Shown here one piece after another: positions 1 through 8,966 of a DNA stretch of 64,000 nucleotides. The notes beneath the pieces are model-generated. The model was not told the origin of the DNA. It saw only the letters and a list, made by a program, of their open reading frames with translations, and did not search any database. The first letter of the stretch is position 1. The number at the start of each line of letters is the position of its first letter. Source of the stretch: Candidatus Zixiibacteriota bacterium (lineage in GTDB: Bacteria > Zixibacteria > MSB-5A5 > WJJR01); NCBI GenBank assembly GCA_036397555.1, contig DASWIS010000015.1:33208-97207 (forward strand), in the 5' to 3' direction. Both the position numbers and the translations under genes were made by a program.

Positions 1-2
1 TG

Positions 3-1016
3 GGAATCCGTTGGTTGCCTTCCGCAACGGTGGAAACCGGACTGACCAATCTGGCCGGGATCGCGATCTGCCCGACCCCCGATCGCACCGGCCCGCAAAT
101 GGTGGCCGTCGACAGCGCCGGCAACGCGGTCGAGCTCCTGTTTTCCGAAGGCAACTGGAAGACCGCCAGGAAGTTTCGTGTCCCCGGGCCGGTGGCGATA
201 GTGACCGGCGCGCACACCGCCGGGGCGCAGACAGACGCACGCCTGATTGTCGGGACTTTGGATGGACGACTGTTGGCAGCCCGGCGCGGCCCGCTCGGCT
301 GGACCCATAACGACATCGCCGAGCTTCCCGGGCCGATTCGCGCCATCCAGGCAACTGCCGCCGCCTGGGGAGGGGCTTCCTCCAGTGTTTTTGTGGCGGA
401 TGGCGCCGGTTCGGTCACGGAGTTCGTTGAAGATGAGCACGGGGAGTGGCGGTCCGGACGGCTGCCGACAATCCCGGGCGGCGCCCGCTTTATAACCTTC
501 GATTACGATCAACGTGGTCTGCGGGTCGGCCTCGTCAGCCCAGCGGGCGCAATCTACCGCGTGACCACCGACTCGCTGGGCAATTGGGGCGCCGCCGAAT
601 GGGCGGTCATGCAGGCGCCGCCCAAGGATGTGGTCGCATCCGCCGATCCCACCATGCGCGACATGGCGTTCTTCTACTCCGGCGAAGATGGCTATCTGCG
701 TTACCTGTTCCTGGGCAGTACGATCGACACGCTCTCCCGTCTCGTGGTCGGGGGAGGAGCCACGCACCTGATCGGAAAAGGGGACCAGCGACGCTTCAAC
801 GAGTTCTTCGGGATGCGCAAGGGGACCTTCAGTCTGTTCGAATATGACGCCGTGTTGCTCGACTGGCAGGAGATCCCTATCACAAAGATTGAAGGGACCA
901 CAGTTGCCACTTGTTTTGGACCGGGGCGCGGTGAATTGTTACATCAGATTTACGTGGTGACCCTCGAGGGCCGGGCTTACGAGTTTGTTCGCGGACCCTA
1001 CGAGGGCGAGCATTAG
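3..1016 (+). CDS. Hypothetical protein, propeller-like, 5' truncated by window edge
   Basis: The reading frame is open to the left edge of the window, so the true start lies outside. The first possible start inside is a TTG at 15. The visible part is about 335 residues of alternating short beta-rich stretches with recurrent 'DGRLLAA', 'DGAGSVTEF' and 'EGRAYEF' type turns. That pattern suggests WD40/PQQ-like propeller blades. No signal peptide can be judged because the N-terminus is missing, and I see no catalytic motif. It is followed 33 bases later by a secreted protein on the same strand, so the two may be cotranscribed. Function is not recognised; the propeller assignment is inference from repeat rhythm only. 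Confidence 0.6.
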   Translation, partial: GIRWLPSATVETGLTNLAGIAICPTPDRTGPQMVAVDSAGNAVELLFSEGNWKTARKFRVPGPVAIVTGAHTAGAQTDARLIVGTLDGRLLAARRGPLGWTHNDIAELPGPIRAIQATAAAWGGASSSVFVADGAGSVTEFVEDEHGEWRSGRLPTIPGGARFITFDYDQRGLRVGLVSPAGAIYRVTTDSLGNWGAAEWAVMQAPPKDVVASADPTMRDMAFFYSGEDGYLRYLFLGSTIDTLSRLVVGGGATHLIGKGDQRRFNEFFGMRKGTFSLFEYDAVLLDWQEIPITKIEGTTVATCFGPGRGELLHQIYVVTLEGRAYEFVRGPYEGEH

Positions 1017-1049
1017 ACAACTTGATGCGGGGGCAGCTCTTAGGGCCAC

Positions 1050-2711
1050 ATGCGCCTCCGCTTACTCACGCTGACTCTCCTCACATTCGCAGCCGCCGGT
1101 CACAGCGCCCAAGCGGTTTGCCCAATTCTGTTCTGGGTTGACGCGCAACCGACTCCCGGCTCAGGCGCATTAGTCCAATGGACCTCGGCACAGCCCTCCG
1201 GCGAGACACACGCGGCTTATGGTGGTCTGACCTCCGGCAAGTTCTTCATCGGTTTCGGCTTGGAAAGTCAGCGCGTCGGACTCCAACTCCCGGGAGTCGT
1301 GGAGGGCGGCGATCACCTGTTGGTTCGCGCCAGGTTCATCGGAGACAGCTCGGTTAACTCGGAACAATGGCAGGATTTGGCCGGCTTCACTTGGTCGATC
1401 TGGACAGACATAAGCGGCTCTCCGGGGACGCCGCTTTGCGATGAAGTCGAGGTTCCCCTCGCCGAGGATCCACAAGGGTATCAGGGGCAATGGTTTGAGA
1501 CGCTCGTCCCATGCTCCTTGTCGTCCGCGTCGACCGCTCTATGGCTAATAGGCCGCTGGCCGGATGACGCGGTCCCGGTGGTTCGTTTATCCTCAGCCAA
1601 CGCCAACGGCCTGATCCCCACAGTCGCCGGGTTTGAGTCGCAGCCCGGAGTGCCTGAATGGCAAGCGCTGTCAAACTACCAGCTTGCGGTCGAGGCCACT
1701 TTCCTGACTCACGCATTCAACTGTGAATCCGGCAGCGGCTTATCGCGATTGCCCGTGACCCCGTCGCCAGCCTTCGCGTCAACTCTGAGCTATGAAGTCC
1801 TGCGACGGGTGGTACTGTCGACTCCTTCCGCCGAAGTACTGACCGAGCTCGGACCATTCTCGGATCTCAATTGCCTCGAAGACACGTCATGCCCGGTCGG
1901 CGTCAACGTCAGCTACGGCATCACACCCATAGGGTCTGATCCCTGTCCGCAGGTGTGGACCGGGACTTTTACCTTGGCCGCCGCCAACAACGTGGATGTC
2001 AGTCCGATCTCAATCGACCAAGCCGTTAATCCGCTTGATATTGAGCCGATTGTAGTTTTGGTCTTCAATCACCACCTGACCGATACCATGAAAGTTTGCA
2101 CGGATCCCGCGACCGTGTTGAGCCCCGATGTGTCCCTGCGGCGATACGCAGAGGAGGGCCTGACCCTGTCGGCGCAAACGACCGAAGTGCTCATACCACC
2201 GGCACATTGGCAGTCATTGACGTTCTCGCCAGTCGTCGGCGCCGGTGGTCCCTTGGGGTGGTTTGCCGGCACTGTTCCGTTGACTGTGGAGTCGATGTCG
2301 ACCGGCAGCAGGGACGTTCATCTGATTCATATGCACCTGCAAGTCGATATCTCGCTGGACGTTGCCGATGGGTCGACGCAATCAGCTCCAGATCGGCAAC
2401 GCCTGCGTGTCAGCCCATCTTCCGGCAGCAACGACGGCGACTTCGCTGTGCGCATCGATATCGCCCCGCTCTCAACCGGCGCCTCCACTGAACCCGCTGT
2501 CAGTGACTGCCTTGGTCGGTGTGACAGAATCGAGATCGTCATCGTCAATGCCTTGGGTCAGATATGCTCGCAGCGATCAATCGACGGATACGAGGGTCTG
2601 TCAGCATCGCTGACGATTCCCGGGAGCAGAAGCTGGCCCTCAGGCGTATACTTCTGTCGGGTGAATTGGGCCGGGCAAGTTGCCGCTACCAAACTGATGC
2701 GCCTCAAGTGA
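1050..2711 (+). CDS. Secreted protein with FlgD/type-IX-like C-terminal module
   Basis: A 553-residue protein that opens with a Sec signal peptide (MRLRLLTLTLLTFAAAGHSAQA, cleaved near residue 22-23). The body is a beta-rich extracellular region containing a fibronectin-like stretch around residues 230-320, with paired cysteines. The last ~85 residues have the layout of a C-terminal sorting/FlgD-Ig module: a 'RIEIVIVNALGQ' strand, then 'WPSGVYFCRV', then a basic-ended 'ATKLMRLK'. This matches the C-termini of the three giant proteins elsewhere in the window, although the NPFNAGT signature is not seen here. Its TGA stop lies just before the DUF1573 gene. The protein is probably exported and displayed on, or released from, the cell surface. 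Substrate and enzymatic role are unknown. Confidence 0.75.
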   Translation: MRLRLLTLTLLTFAAAGHSAQAVCPILFWVDAQPTPGSGALVQWTSAQPSGETHAAYGGLTSGKFFIGFGLESQRVGLQLPGVVEGGDHLLVRARFIGDSSVNSEQWQDLAGFTWSIWTDISGSPGTPLCDEVEVPLAEDPQGYQGQWFETLVPCSLSSASTALWLIGRWPDDAVPVVRLSSANANGLIPTVAGFESQPGVPEWQALSNYQLAVEATFLTHAFNCESGSGLSRLPVTPSPAFASTLSYEVLRRVVLSTPSAEVLTELGPFSDLNCLEDTSCPVGVNVSYGITPIGSDPCPQVWTGTFTLAAANNVDVSPISIDQAVNPLDIEPIVVLVFNHHLTDTMKVCTDPATVLSPDVSLRRYAEEGLTLSAQTTEVLIPPAHWQSLTFSPVVGAGGPLGWFAGTVPLTVESMSTGSRDVHLIHMHLQVDISLDVADGSTQSAPDRQRLRVSPSSGSNDGDFAVRIDIAPLSTGASTEPAVSDCLGRCDRIEIVIVNALGQICSQRSIDGYEGLSASLTIPGSRSWPSGVYFCRVNWAGQVAATKLMRLK

Positions 2712-2713
2712 CA

Positions 2714-3460
2714 ATGCGATCACACAGCGAATCCCGAATCCGGATGTCGACGATCCCGCGACAGATCGCCCTGACGCTTATCGTCATACATCTCATTGCT
2801 GGATTGTCAGTTGCCGGAGAGCCCAAAATTCGGCTTCCCGAGGTGACCTTTGATTTCGGCTATACGCCGTCCGGATTGAAGGCCTACCACCGCTACTGGC
2901 TGGTCAACGACGGCGACGACACGCTCAAAATTCAGCGCGTCAAGCCGGGATGCGGTTGCACGACTGTCCCGCTTCCCAGCAATGTCATCAGCCCCGGAGA
3001 TTCAGTTCCACTCGATCTGGAATTCGACACCCAGAAATTCAAGGGGAAGGTCCACAAGTCTGTTTCCATCTACAGCAATGAAATGGTCCGTGTCGACACC
3101 GCCACCACCAACGTGCGCAAGATTTACTTCACGGGGATGATTGAGGATTCCTATGGCCCCGTGAAGGTTACGCCGACAACCGCTTACCTGGATACGCTCG
3201 GAAAAACCGAACAAGTTATCACGATCGCCAATTCATCAGCCGATCCCCTCACGCTGAGTGTGACATCGCCCCCGCCCGATTACCTGCTTCTGCAGATCCC
3301 CAACGCCGAAGTTCCGGCCGCTGGCAAGGCGCAGCTTGTTCTAAAGCCGGGACCGCAGACCCCGATCGGTGCCTACAACGGGTCTTTGACCCTTCGCCTC
3401 GAGGGGAAAGAGACATTCTCGCTGACCATCCCGATTTATGGGATGGGGTACTTCCAATAG
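2714..3460 (+). CDS. DUF1573 domain exported protein
   Basis: About 248 residues. The ATG at 2714 lies 3 bases after the preceding stop. An alternative ATG at 2744 would start directly at a cleaner signal peptide (MSTIPRQIALTLIVIHLIAG). After the signal sequence comes the typical DUF1573 opening (VTFDFGYTPSGLKAYHRYWL), then 'NDGDDTLKI' and the conserved cysteine cluster 'PGCGCTT', followed by an Ig-like beta-sandwich ('SPGDSVPLDLEFDT', 'GKVHKSVSIYSNE'). A second Ig-like half follows from about residue 160. DUF1573 proteins are common exported proteins of the FCB group with no established function. The tight spacing suggests an operon with the upstream secreted protein. Confidence 0.8.
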   Translation: MRSHSESRIRMSTIPRQIALTLIVIHLIAGLSVAGEPKIRLPEVTFDFGYTPSGLKAYHRYWLVNDGDDTLKIQRVKPGCGCTTVPLPSNVISPGDSVPLDLEFDTQKFKGKVHKSVSIYSNEMVRVDTATTNVRKIYFTGMIEDSYGPVKVTPTTAYLDTLGKTEQVITIANSSADPLTLSVTSPPPDYLLLQIPNAEVPAAGKAQLVLKPGPQTPIGAYNGSLTLRLEGKETFSLTIPIYGMGYFQ

Positions 3461-3537
3461 CATTCTGAGCCCGACGACAGCAGATTGTCATCGATGTCCC
3501 TGCTCCGACATTCGGAGGGCCGCACAGGGGAGGGCAG

Positions 3538-3969
3538 GTGCCTTACTCATATAAGTTTCTGGAAGATGTCGCTTTGGCAGACTCGGCCTTTGAGGTCGAG
3601 GCCGACAGTTGGGGCGAGTTGTTCTCCGGCGCGGCCGCGGCTTTAACGGCCGTTATGGTTGATGGCGGCGGTCTTGCCCCCAGCACTCAGCGTCACCTGG
3701 ATCTCTCTGCCGGCTCAGTCGAGGACCTGCTCTACGACTGGCTCTCCGAGATCGTATATCTGAAAGACACAGAAAGTCTAATCGTCGCGTCGGCGCACGC
3801 CGACGTGGCCTCGGCTCCGCTTTGGGGAGTTCTCGGGACACTGGAGTGCGACCGGATCGACCCCAAACGGCACCAGATGGGCCAGGATGTCAAAGCGGTG
3901 ACGTACCATTTGTTCTCAGTGGAGCAGATTGGCAACAAGTACAAGGCCCGCATCGTATTGGACATCTGA
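3538..3969 (+). CDS. Archease, activator of RtcB RNA ligase
   Basis: A 143-residue protein of normal archease length. It starts at GTG 3538 behind a strong GGGGAGGG ribosome binding site. Family features visible are the N-terminal 'YKFLEDVALADSAFEVEA' strand, the helix 'GELFSGAAAALTAVM', 'DLLYDWLSEIVYL', the 'VKAVTYHLFSVE' strand and the conserved acidic C-terminal end 'ARIVLDI'. Archease binds metal and promotes guanylylation of RtcB so that the ligase can turn over many times. Here its stop is followed one base later by the rtcB ATG. That organisation is the usual functional pairing and supports translational coupling. Confidence 0.92.
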   Translation: MPYSYKFLEDVALADSAFEVEADSWGELFSGAAAALTAVMVDGGGLAPSTQRHLDLSAGSVEDLLYDWLSEIVYLKDTESLIVASAHADVASAPLWGVLGTLECDRIDPKRHQMGQDVKAVTYHLFSVEQIGNKYKARIVLDI

Positions 3970-3970
3970 A

Positions 3971-5428
3971 ATGTCGATCCGCGAATCGGCGGTCCAAGTC
4001 AAGCCCTACGTCTGGGAGATCCCCCCCGATGCCAAACCGGGTATGCGTGTCCCCGCGCGCATTCTCGCATCACCGGTGCTCTTTGAATCGATGGATGATG
4101 GTGTCTTTGAGCAGGTTACCAATGTCGCGACCCTGCCCGGCATTCGCCGCCACGCGCTTTGCATGCCGGATGGACATTGGGGATATGGCTTCCCGATCGG
4201 CGGTGTGGCGGCTTTTGATCTCAAAGAAGGTGTCATCTCACCCGGTGGAATTGGCTTTGACATCAATTGCGGGATGCGTCTGCTGCGCACAAATCTCACG
4301 CTCGACGAAGTCCGACCGAAGCTCACGTCGCTGATGGACACTCTCTACGCTCTGGTCCCCTGCGGAGTCGGCTCAAAAGGGGTTTTAAGGCTCTCTGACG
4401 CCGAGTACAAGGAGATGACGACGTTGGGTGCGGGTTGGTGCGTTCGCCGCGGTATGGGACGCCCTGACGATCTCACGCACATCGAAGAAAACGGCTGTAT
4501 CCCCGGAGCCGACCCGGATGCGTGTTCGGAGAAGGCGATTACACGCGGGCTGTCCCAACTGGGCACTCTCGGGTCAGGGAATCACTATCTCGAAGTCCAG
4601 GTGGTCACCCCGGACAATGTCTTCGACCCGGCTGTTGCCCAACAGCTTGGCATTGATCGCCCCAATCAGATCTGCGTGATGGTCCACTGCGGTTCTCGCG
4701 GCTTCGGCCATCAGGTCGGGACCGATTATCTGCGGATCTTCGCCCCAGCGATGCGTCGCCACGGAATCACGACCGCCGACCGTGAACTTGCCTGCGCCCC
4801 ATTCGACAGCGATGAAGGGAGAAGTTACTACAAGGCAATGATTTGCGCGGCAAACTCGGCCTTCGCCAATCGACAGATGATTACCCATAAGATTCGTGAG
4901 GGCTTCGCAAAGACCTTTGACAAGCCCGATTCCGCGCTCGGATTGGAACTTGTCTACGACGTTGCGCACAATATCGCCAAGATTGAACGTTATGACATTG
5001 ATGGACAACCAGTTGAACTCCTAATACACCGTAAGGGTTCAACCCGCTCTTTCGAGCCGGGCCATCCCGAAGTCCCGGAGGTATATCGTTCTGTTGGGCA
5101 GCCCGTTATCGTCGGCGGATCGATGGAGACAGGGTCATATCTCCTCGTTGGTACACGCACGGCGATGCAGGAAACATTTGGATCGACACTGCATGGCTCC
5201 GGCCGCACCATGTCACGCACCAAAGCCAAGAAGCTTGTTCAGGGCGAAAAACTCCGTAAGAGCATGCTTGACAGAGGGATAGTCATCCGAGCCGCTTCGC
5301 TGAGCGGGCTGGCCGAAGAAGCCGGATTTGCCTATAAAGACATCTCCGAAGTGGTCGAAACAGTCCACGCCTTGGATATATCTCGCCGCGTTGTTCGCCT
5401 GTTGCCGATCGGCAACATCAAGGGCTAA
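3971..5428 (+). CDS. rtcB: RNA-splicing ligase RtcB
   Basis: A 485-residue protein that joins 2',3'-cyclic phosphate (or 3'-phosphate) and 5'-OH RNA ends using GTP and Mn2+. The ATG at 3971, one base after the archease stop, was chosen over an upstream in-frame ATG at 3929 that would overlap archease. All metal and guanylate ligands are visible in the expected spacing: D97 and C100 (GFDINCGM), H205 (GSGNHYLE), H239 (VMVHCGSRG), H333 (YDVAHNIA) and the guanylylated H408 (TLHGSGRTMSR). The length matches the long archaeal-type RtcB rather than the shorter E. coli form. The archease partner is upstream and a strong terminator lies 33 bases downstream. Confidence 0.96.
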   Translation: MSIRESAVQVKPYVWEIPPDAKPGMRVPARILASPVLFESMDDGVFEQVTNVATLPGIRRHALCMPDGHWGYGFPIGGVAAFDLKEGVISPGGIGFDINCGMRLLRTNLTLDEVRPKLTSLMDTLYALVPCGVGSKGVLRLSDAEYKEMTTLGAGWCVRRGMGRPDDLTHIEENGCIPGADPDACSEKAITRGLSQLGTLGSGNHYLEVQVVTPDNVFDPAVAQQLGIDRPNQICVMVHCGSRGFGHQVGTDYLRIFAPAMRRHGITTADRELACAPFDSDEGRSYYKAMICAANSAFANRQMITHKIREGFAKTFDKPDSALGLELVYDVAHNIAKIERYDIDGQPVELLIHRKGSTRSFEPGHPEVPEVYRSVGQPVIVGGSMETGSYLLVGTRTAMQETFGSTLHGSGRTMSRTKAKKLVQGEKLRKSMLDRGIVIRAASLSGLAEEAGFAYKDISEVVETVHALDISRRVVRLLPIGNIKG

Positions 5429-5460
5429 ATCCGCTCTTCAGAAGCGATGGATCACAAAGA

Positions 5461-5496
5461 CTCAGCCCCTCCGGTCGACTGACCGGAGGGGCTGAG
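5461..5496. terminator. Bidirectional hairpin terminator between convergent genes
   Basis: A perfect 16-bp inverted repeat (CTCAGCCCCTCCGGTC with its complement) around a 4-base loop lies between the rtcB stop and the stop of the minus-strand surface-protein gene. The + strand exit has a modest GTGTTT tract and the - strand exit reads TCTTTG. It is likely used from both directions. Confidence 0.75.
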
Positions 5497-5524
5497 GTGT
5501 TTCGCGTGGTGCTGAAGCGTGGGA

Positions 5525-8500
5525 CTACTTCATCAACGTCATCTTGCGGCTGGCGACAAATTCGCCGGCATTGACGCGATAAAGGTACACACCTGACGCA
5601 ACGGAATTGCCGTTTTCATCAAGTCCATCCCAGGAGACTTGCTGCGGACCGACGCCGTTGCCCGCAAATGTGCGGACGGTCTGGCCGGCGACGTTGTACA
5701 CCCGCAAGGTCCAGTCACCCTCGTTGACCAGGTCGAACGGAATCACCGTGCCCGCGTTGAACGGGTTCGGGTAGTTCTGGTGCAACGAGTATTCGGTGGG
5801 ACGATTGATGGCCGCCGCCGAGGTCGACAGCAGTTGGCCTTCCGCATCCGAGACCTGGTTGTCCACCAGCTCGATGCGTCCGGTGCCCTCGAGGGGCACG
5901 CTAAACAGCGCCTGTGTGCCGGAGGCAACGCTGGTCGGGTTGTTCGCGTCGGGAGAAACCAACACGCGCAACTCGCCATTGCGTGCCGATGAACTGATGT
6001 TCATCCCCTGGGTCGCGGCGGTGAGCACGGGCTCGCCGATCGCGACTCCGGAATAGCGGAAGACGAACATCGCGCCGCCCAAGCCGTCCGGCGTGGTGGC
6101 GGATACGTTCATGGCACTGTTGTCCACAGAATAGGACACGCTGCCGGCACTGGCATACGGCGACATTCTCGGATTGCCGCCCGGCGGGAACGGCTGCGCA
6201 TCACCGGTGATGATGCGAATCAGGTACACCAGGTCCGCGACCGTCAGGACGACACCGTCGTCGTTGACGTCGGAGGCCAATAGCTGCACCGCCCGCAGGT
6301 TGGCATCGGAGTGGAAGACGTCGATGCCATAGATGAAGTACCGTGAATACAGAACCGCATCACCGATCTCGTTGGCGATCGCATTCAGGTTCAGGTCGCC
6401 GCGGTCATCCGGCGGCTCCTGCACACAGACACGGCCGTTGCAGAGGTTGATGATGTCGCGCGGGAACGTCTTGCCCTGGTCGATGCACGAGATGTCCGAA
6501 CCGATCGGCAGGAACGTCGTGTCGCCCGATCTGCTGGAGAGCGCGTTGTCGCCGCAATCCAGGGTGCAGAAGCCCACCAGCAGGCAGGACCCGATGAAGT
6601 TGCGATCGGAGGTGACCAGGAAGCTCAACGCGATGATCTCGCCGTCCAGAAGGAATTCGGCATCGTCGGGATGATTCGCCGGCCCGTTATCCAGATCGGC
6701 GATGGCGACCACGCGCAGGTAACCGGTCGGGCATCCGCCCGGGCAGTTCGACTGCGGGCTGTGACGCCACGTGAAGTACTCCCATGCGGCCAGGTTGCCG
6801 ACCGCCTCGGCGCCTAAGAACGACAAACCGGTTTGATCGTAGCACAGCAGCAGGTCCAGACCGCCGAGCGCGTATCCGTCGGCAATCTTGACATACACAG
6901 TGACGATCTCACCGTTGAAGGCGTCGATGATCGAGTCGGTCACTTCGCCGGAGTCGCCCGCGCAGAGCGTGAACGCCAGCACGTCGATGGTGAAGCAGCA
7001 TTGATCGCTGCCGCCGCAACCGTCGGCGACATCAAGGCACACTTCCCACAAGCCCTCGTCGTTGTTGTCCGACGATTCGGTCTGCCACGAGAATTCACCC
7101 GTGTTCGGATCGATGCTGGGGGCATTGTGCGGAACACGTCCCGGATCCTGGAGGTGCTCAATCGAGATCAGCGAGAACGTCAGGTCGTCGCCGTAAGCAT
7201 CGCTGGCGTCCGCGTCCGTTTCGATCAGGTCGCCCAGGATCGCCAAGTCGATGTTGTCCGGACAATCGATGACCGGATCCGGATTGATGACTTCGATCGT
7301 AAAGTCGCAGTCATCAGTCTTGCCGGTCGCATCGGTGACTCGCACGGTGATCGTGTAGACCTGTCCCAAGTCCGCGCAGTCGGCGTCGAAGCTGTAAGTC
7401 GCGCCGTTGATGCTGCCCGCATTGGTCGGGGCCGGCACTTCACTGACGATCGACCAGGAGACCGGACCGCAATCGACGAACGATGTGGTCAACGCCTTGT
7501 CGAACGAGTCGTCCCAGTTGACCTGATGTGCGCCGGAGACATTGCACACCGGCGGATTCGAGGTGATCGTCACGTCGAACGAGCAGTCGATCGAATCGCA
7601 GTCGTCGGACCCACGGAAATTGATCGTGTGCAAGCCGACGTCGCTGCAATCGGTGCCGTCCAGATTGAACAACCCGTCGGACGATACCGACACGCTCGCG
7701 CCGCCGTTAAACGGCGGAACCACGCTCACCAGCGAGTAGGTGATCGCATCGCCGTCCGCATCATCGACATCCAACTGCTTGTCCACGATGCTGGCGGAAT
7801 GATGGATCGACTCGTTGTTGTTCGTGCCGCAGGTCGGCTGGGTGTTGGTGACCTCAACGTCGAAGCTGCACTGTGCGGTCGCGCCGCACTGGTCTTCGAC
7901 TTCCGCGGTGAGCGTGTGGGGGCCCTTGTCCGCGCAGACCGCGTCATACTCGAACAACCCGTCCGAGGACAACGTGGCGCCCGTCAGCCCGCCGTCATCA
8001 ACCAACGTCCAGCTCAGCGACGCGATGTCGCACGCGTCCGGATCGGACGCGTCCAGCTGCTGGCTGAGCGAACCGTTCCACGGCGTGCTCTGGTCCGGGC
8101 ACGAGGTCGTGTACGGATCCTCGTTGACCAGATCCCACTCGCCCTTGGACCAGCCCAAGGCAAGCGGCAGGGCGAAGCAATCGAGGGTGACCCATGCTCC
8201 GGCCGGTGGATAAAATGCTGTGTCTAGCTCGAGATGCCCTATGCAGTCGTCCGGTGTGGTAATCGTAACGGTCCAGAAGTCCGGGTAGTTGCCGTCCGGA
8301 ACGCAACCAACGAAGTTGGCGACGCCCTGGTTGCCGGAAACCCCGGTCCCGATCGTCAATCCACCCGGCTGATCTACGCCGGGTACGATTGCATCAATCG
8401 TACCGCCACCGGTGAGAATCAGGGGCAATCCCCATGCACCCATGTCTGTTCCCGCCAGACTCAAGAAAATCGGGATATCGACCTGGGCACAGCGGGGCAA

Positions 8501-8617
8501 TGTCTGCGATTGCAGACCGCCCTGATCCACTCCGCCTGCTGATTGGGCAAAGGCGAGACTGGTTGAAAGAAGCAAGGCCATGCTCACGCAGGCCAAGACT
8601 ATAAGTTTATGCTTCAT
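5525..8617 (-). CDS. Large surface protein: Ig-like repeats, cohesin-like, dockerin-like and C-terminal sorting module
   Basis: 1030 residues. The ATG at 8617 was chosen because it has an AAGGAG site 9 bases upstream and begins a signal peptide (MKHKLIVLACVSMALLLST, cleaved after AFAQ). Residues ~170-550 hold four cadherin/Ig-like repeats of ~85 residues with 'CDF' and 'ATYSFDADCAD' type Cys-Asp motifs. Residues ~550-705 form a cohesin-like sandwich ('GGLDLLLCYDQTGL', 'DRNFIGSC', 'SRSGDTTFL'). Residues ~730-810 are a dockerin-like pair ('GDLNLNAIANEIGDAV' and 'SDVNDDGVVLTVADLV'), with Asp/Asn positions suitable for Ca2+. The last ~85 residues carry 'NYPNPFNAGT', 'LRVYNVAGQ', 'VSWDGLDENG' and 'SRKMTLMK'. 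The protein is probably surface-attached or secreted by a type-IX-like route. Ligand unknown. Confidence 0.85.
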   Translation of the reverse strand: MKHKLIVLACVSMALLLSTSLAFAQSAGGVDQGGLQSQTLPRCAQVDIPIFLSLAGTDMGAWGLPLILTGGGTIDAIVPGVDQPGGLTIGTGVSGNQGVANFVGCVPDGNYPDFWTVTITTPDDCIGHLELDTAFYPPAGAWVTLDCFALPLALGWSKGEWDLVNEDPYTTSCPDQSTPWNGSLSQQLDASDPDACDIASLSWTLVDDGGLTGATLSSDGLFEYDAVCADKGPHTLTAEVEDQCGATAQCSFDVEVTNTQPTCGTNNNESIHHSASIVDKQLDVDDADGDAITYSLVSVVPPFNGGASVSVSSDGLFNLDGTDCSDVGLHTINFRGSDDCDSIDCSFDVTITSNPPVCNVSGAHQVNWDDSFDKALTTSFVDCGPVSWSIVSEVPAPTNAGSINGATYSFDADCADLGQVYTITVRVTDATGKTDDCDFTIEVINPDPVIDCPDNIDLAILGDLIETDADASDAYGDDLTFSLISIEHLQDPGRVPHNAPSIDPNTGEFSWQTESSDNNDEGLWEVCLDVADGCGGSDQCCFTIDVLAFTLCAGDSGEVTDSIIDAFNGEIVTVYVKIADGYALGGLDLLLCYDQTGLSFLGAEAVGNLAAWEYFTWRHSPQSNCPGGCPTGYLRVVAIADLDNGPANHPDDAEFLLDGEIIALSFLVTSDRNFIGSCLLVGFCTLDCGDNALSSRSGDTTFLPIGSDISCIDQGKTFPRDIINLCNGRVCVQEPPDDRGDLNLNAIANEIGDAVLYSRYFIYGIDVFHSDANLRAVQLLASDVNDDGVVLTVADLVYLIRIITGDAQPFPPGGNPRMSPYASAGSVSYSVDNSAMNVSATTPDGLGGAMFVFRYSGVAIGEPVLTAATQGMNISSSARNGELRVLVSPDANNPTSVASGTQALFSVPLEGTGRIELVDNQVSDAEGQLLSTSAAAINRPTEYSLHQNYPNPFNAGTVIPFDLVNEGDWTLRVYNVAGQTVRTFAGNGVGPQQVSWDGLDENGNSVASGVYLYRVNAGEFVASRKMTLMK

Positions 8618-8966
8618 TCTCCATTGCTCCTTTACCTTCGTTTCCAAGAAATCAGCGTCAGATAATCCTGACACCGTCGCGCTCTCGCTGCAGTTTTCCA
8701 TGATGCAGTGCATCAGGCGTAACCGCCTAAAGCGCTTTAGAATAGGAACACGAAAGGAAATCTATTGGTGACAGGAAACCCTATGGAACGCAGGGCACCC
8801 TCGCGGTCTTGATCTTTCGCGATTCAAAACCAAAGAGTGGTTGATCAATGAGGCTATGTCACTTACAAGCAGCGTGAACTGCTCAGCACGATGATGAAGG
8901 TAAAGAAAAATGTGAGATTGTCAACTGAATTCACGCAAGTTTCTCAGGGCGGCCTACCGATCCGGC
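8618..8966. promoter_or_regulatory. Upstream region of the surface-protein gene with stacked palindromes
   Basis: 349 bases without a convincing gene. Close to the minus-strand start lie three dyads in 40 bases: TGATGCA-G-TGCATCA (8701-8715), AGGCG-taac-CGCCT (8714-8728) and the perfect palindrome CTAAAGCGCTTTAG (8727-8740). They sit about 85-125 bases upstream of the ATG at 8617, where an operator would be expected. No clear -35/-10 pair was found. The rest (8760-8960) shows nothing recognisable. Confidence 0.4.
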
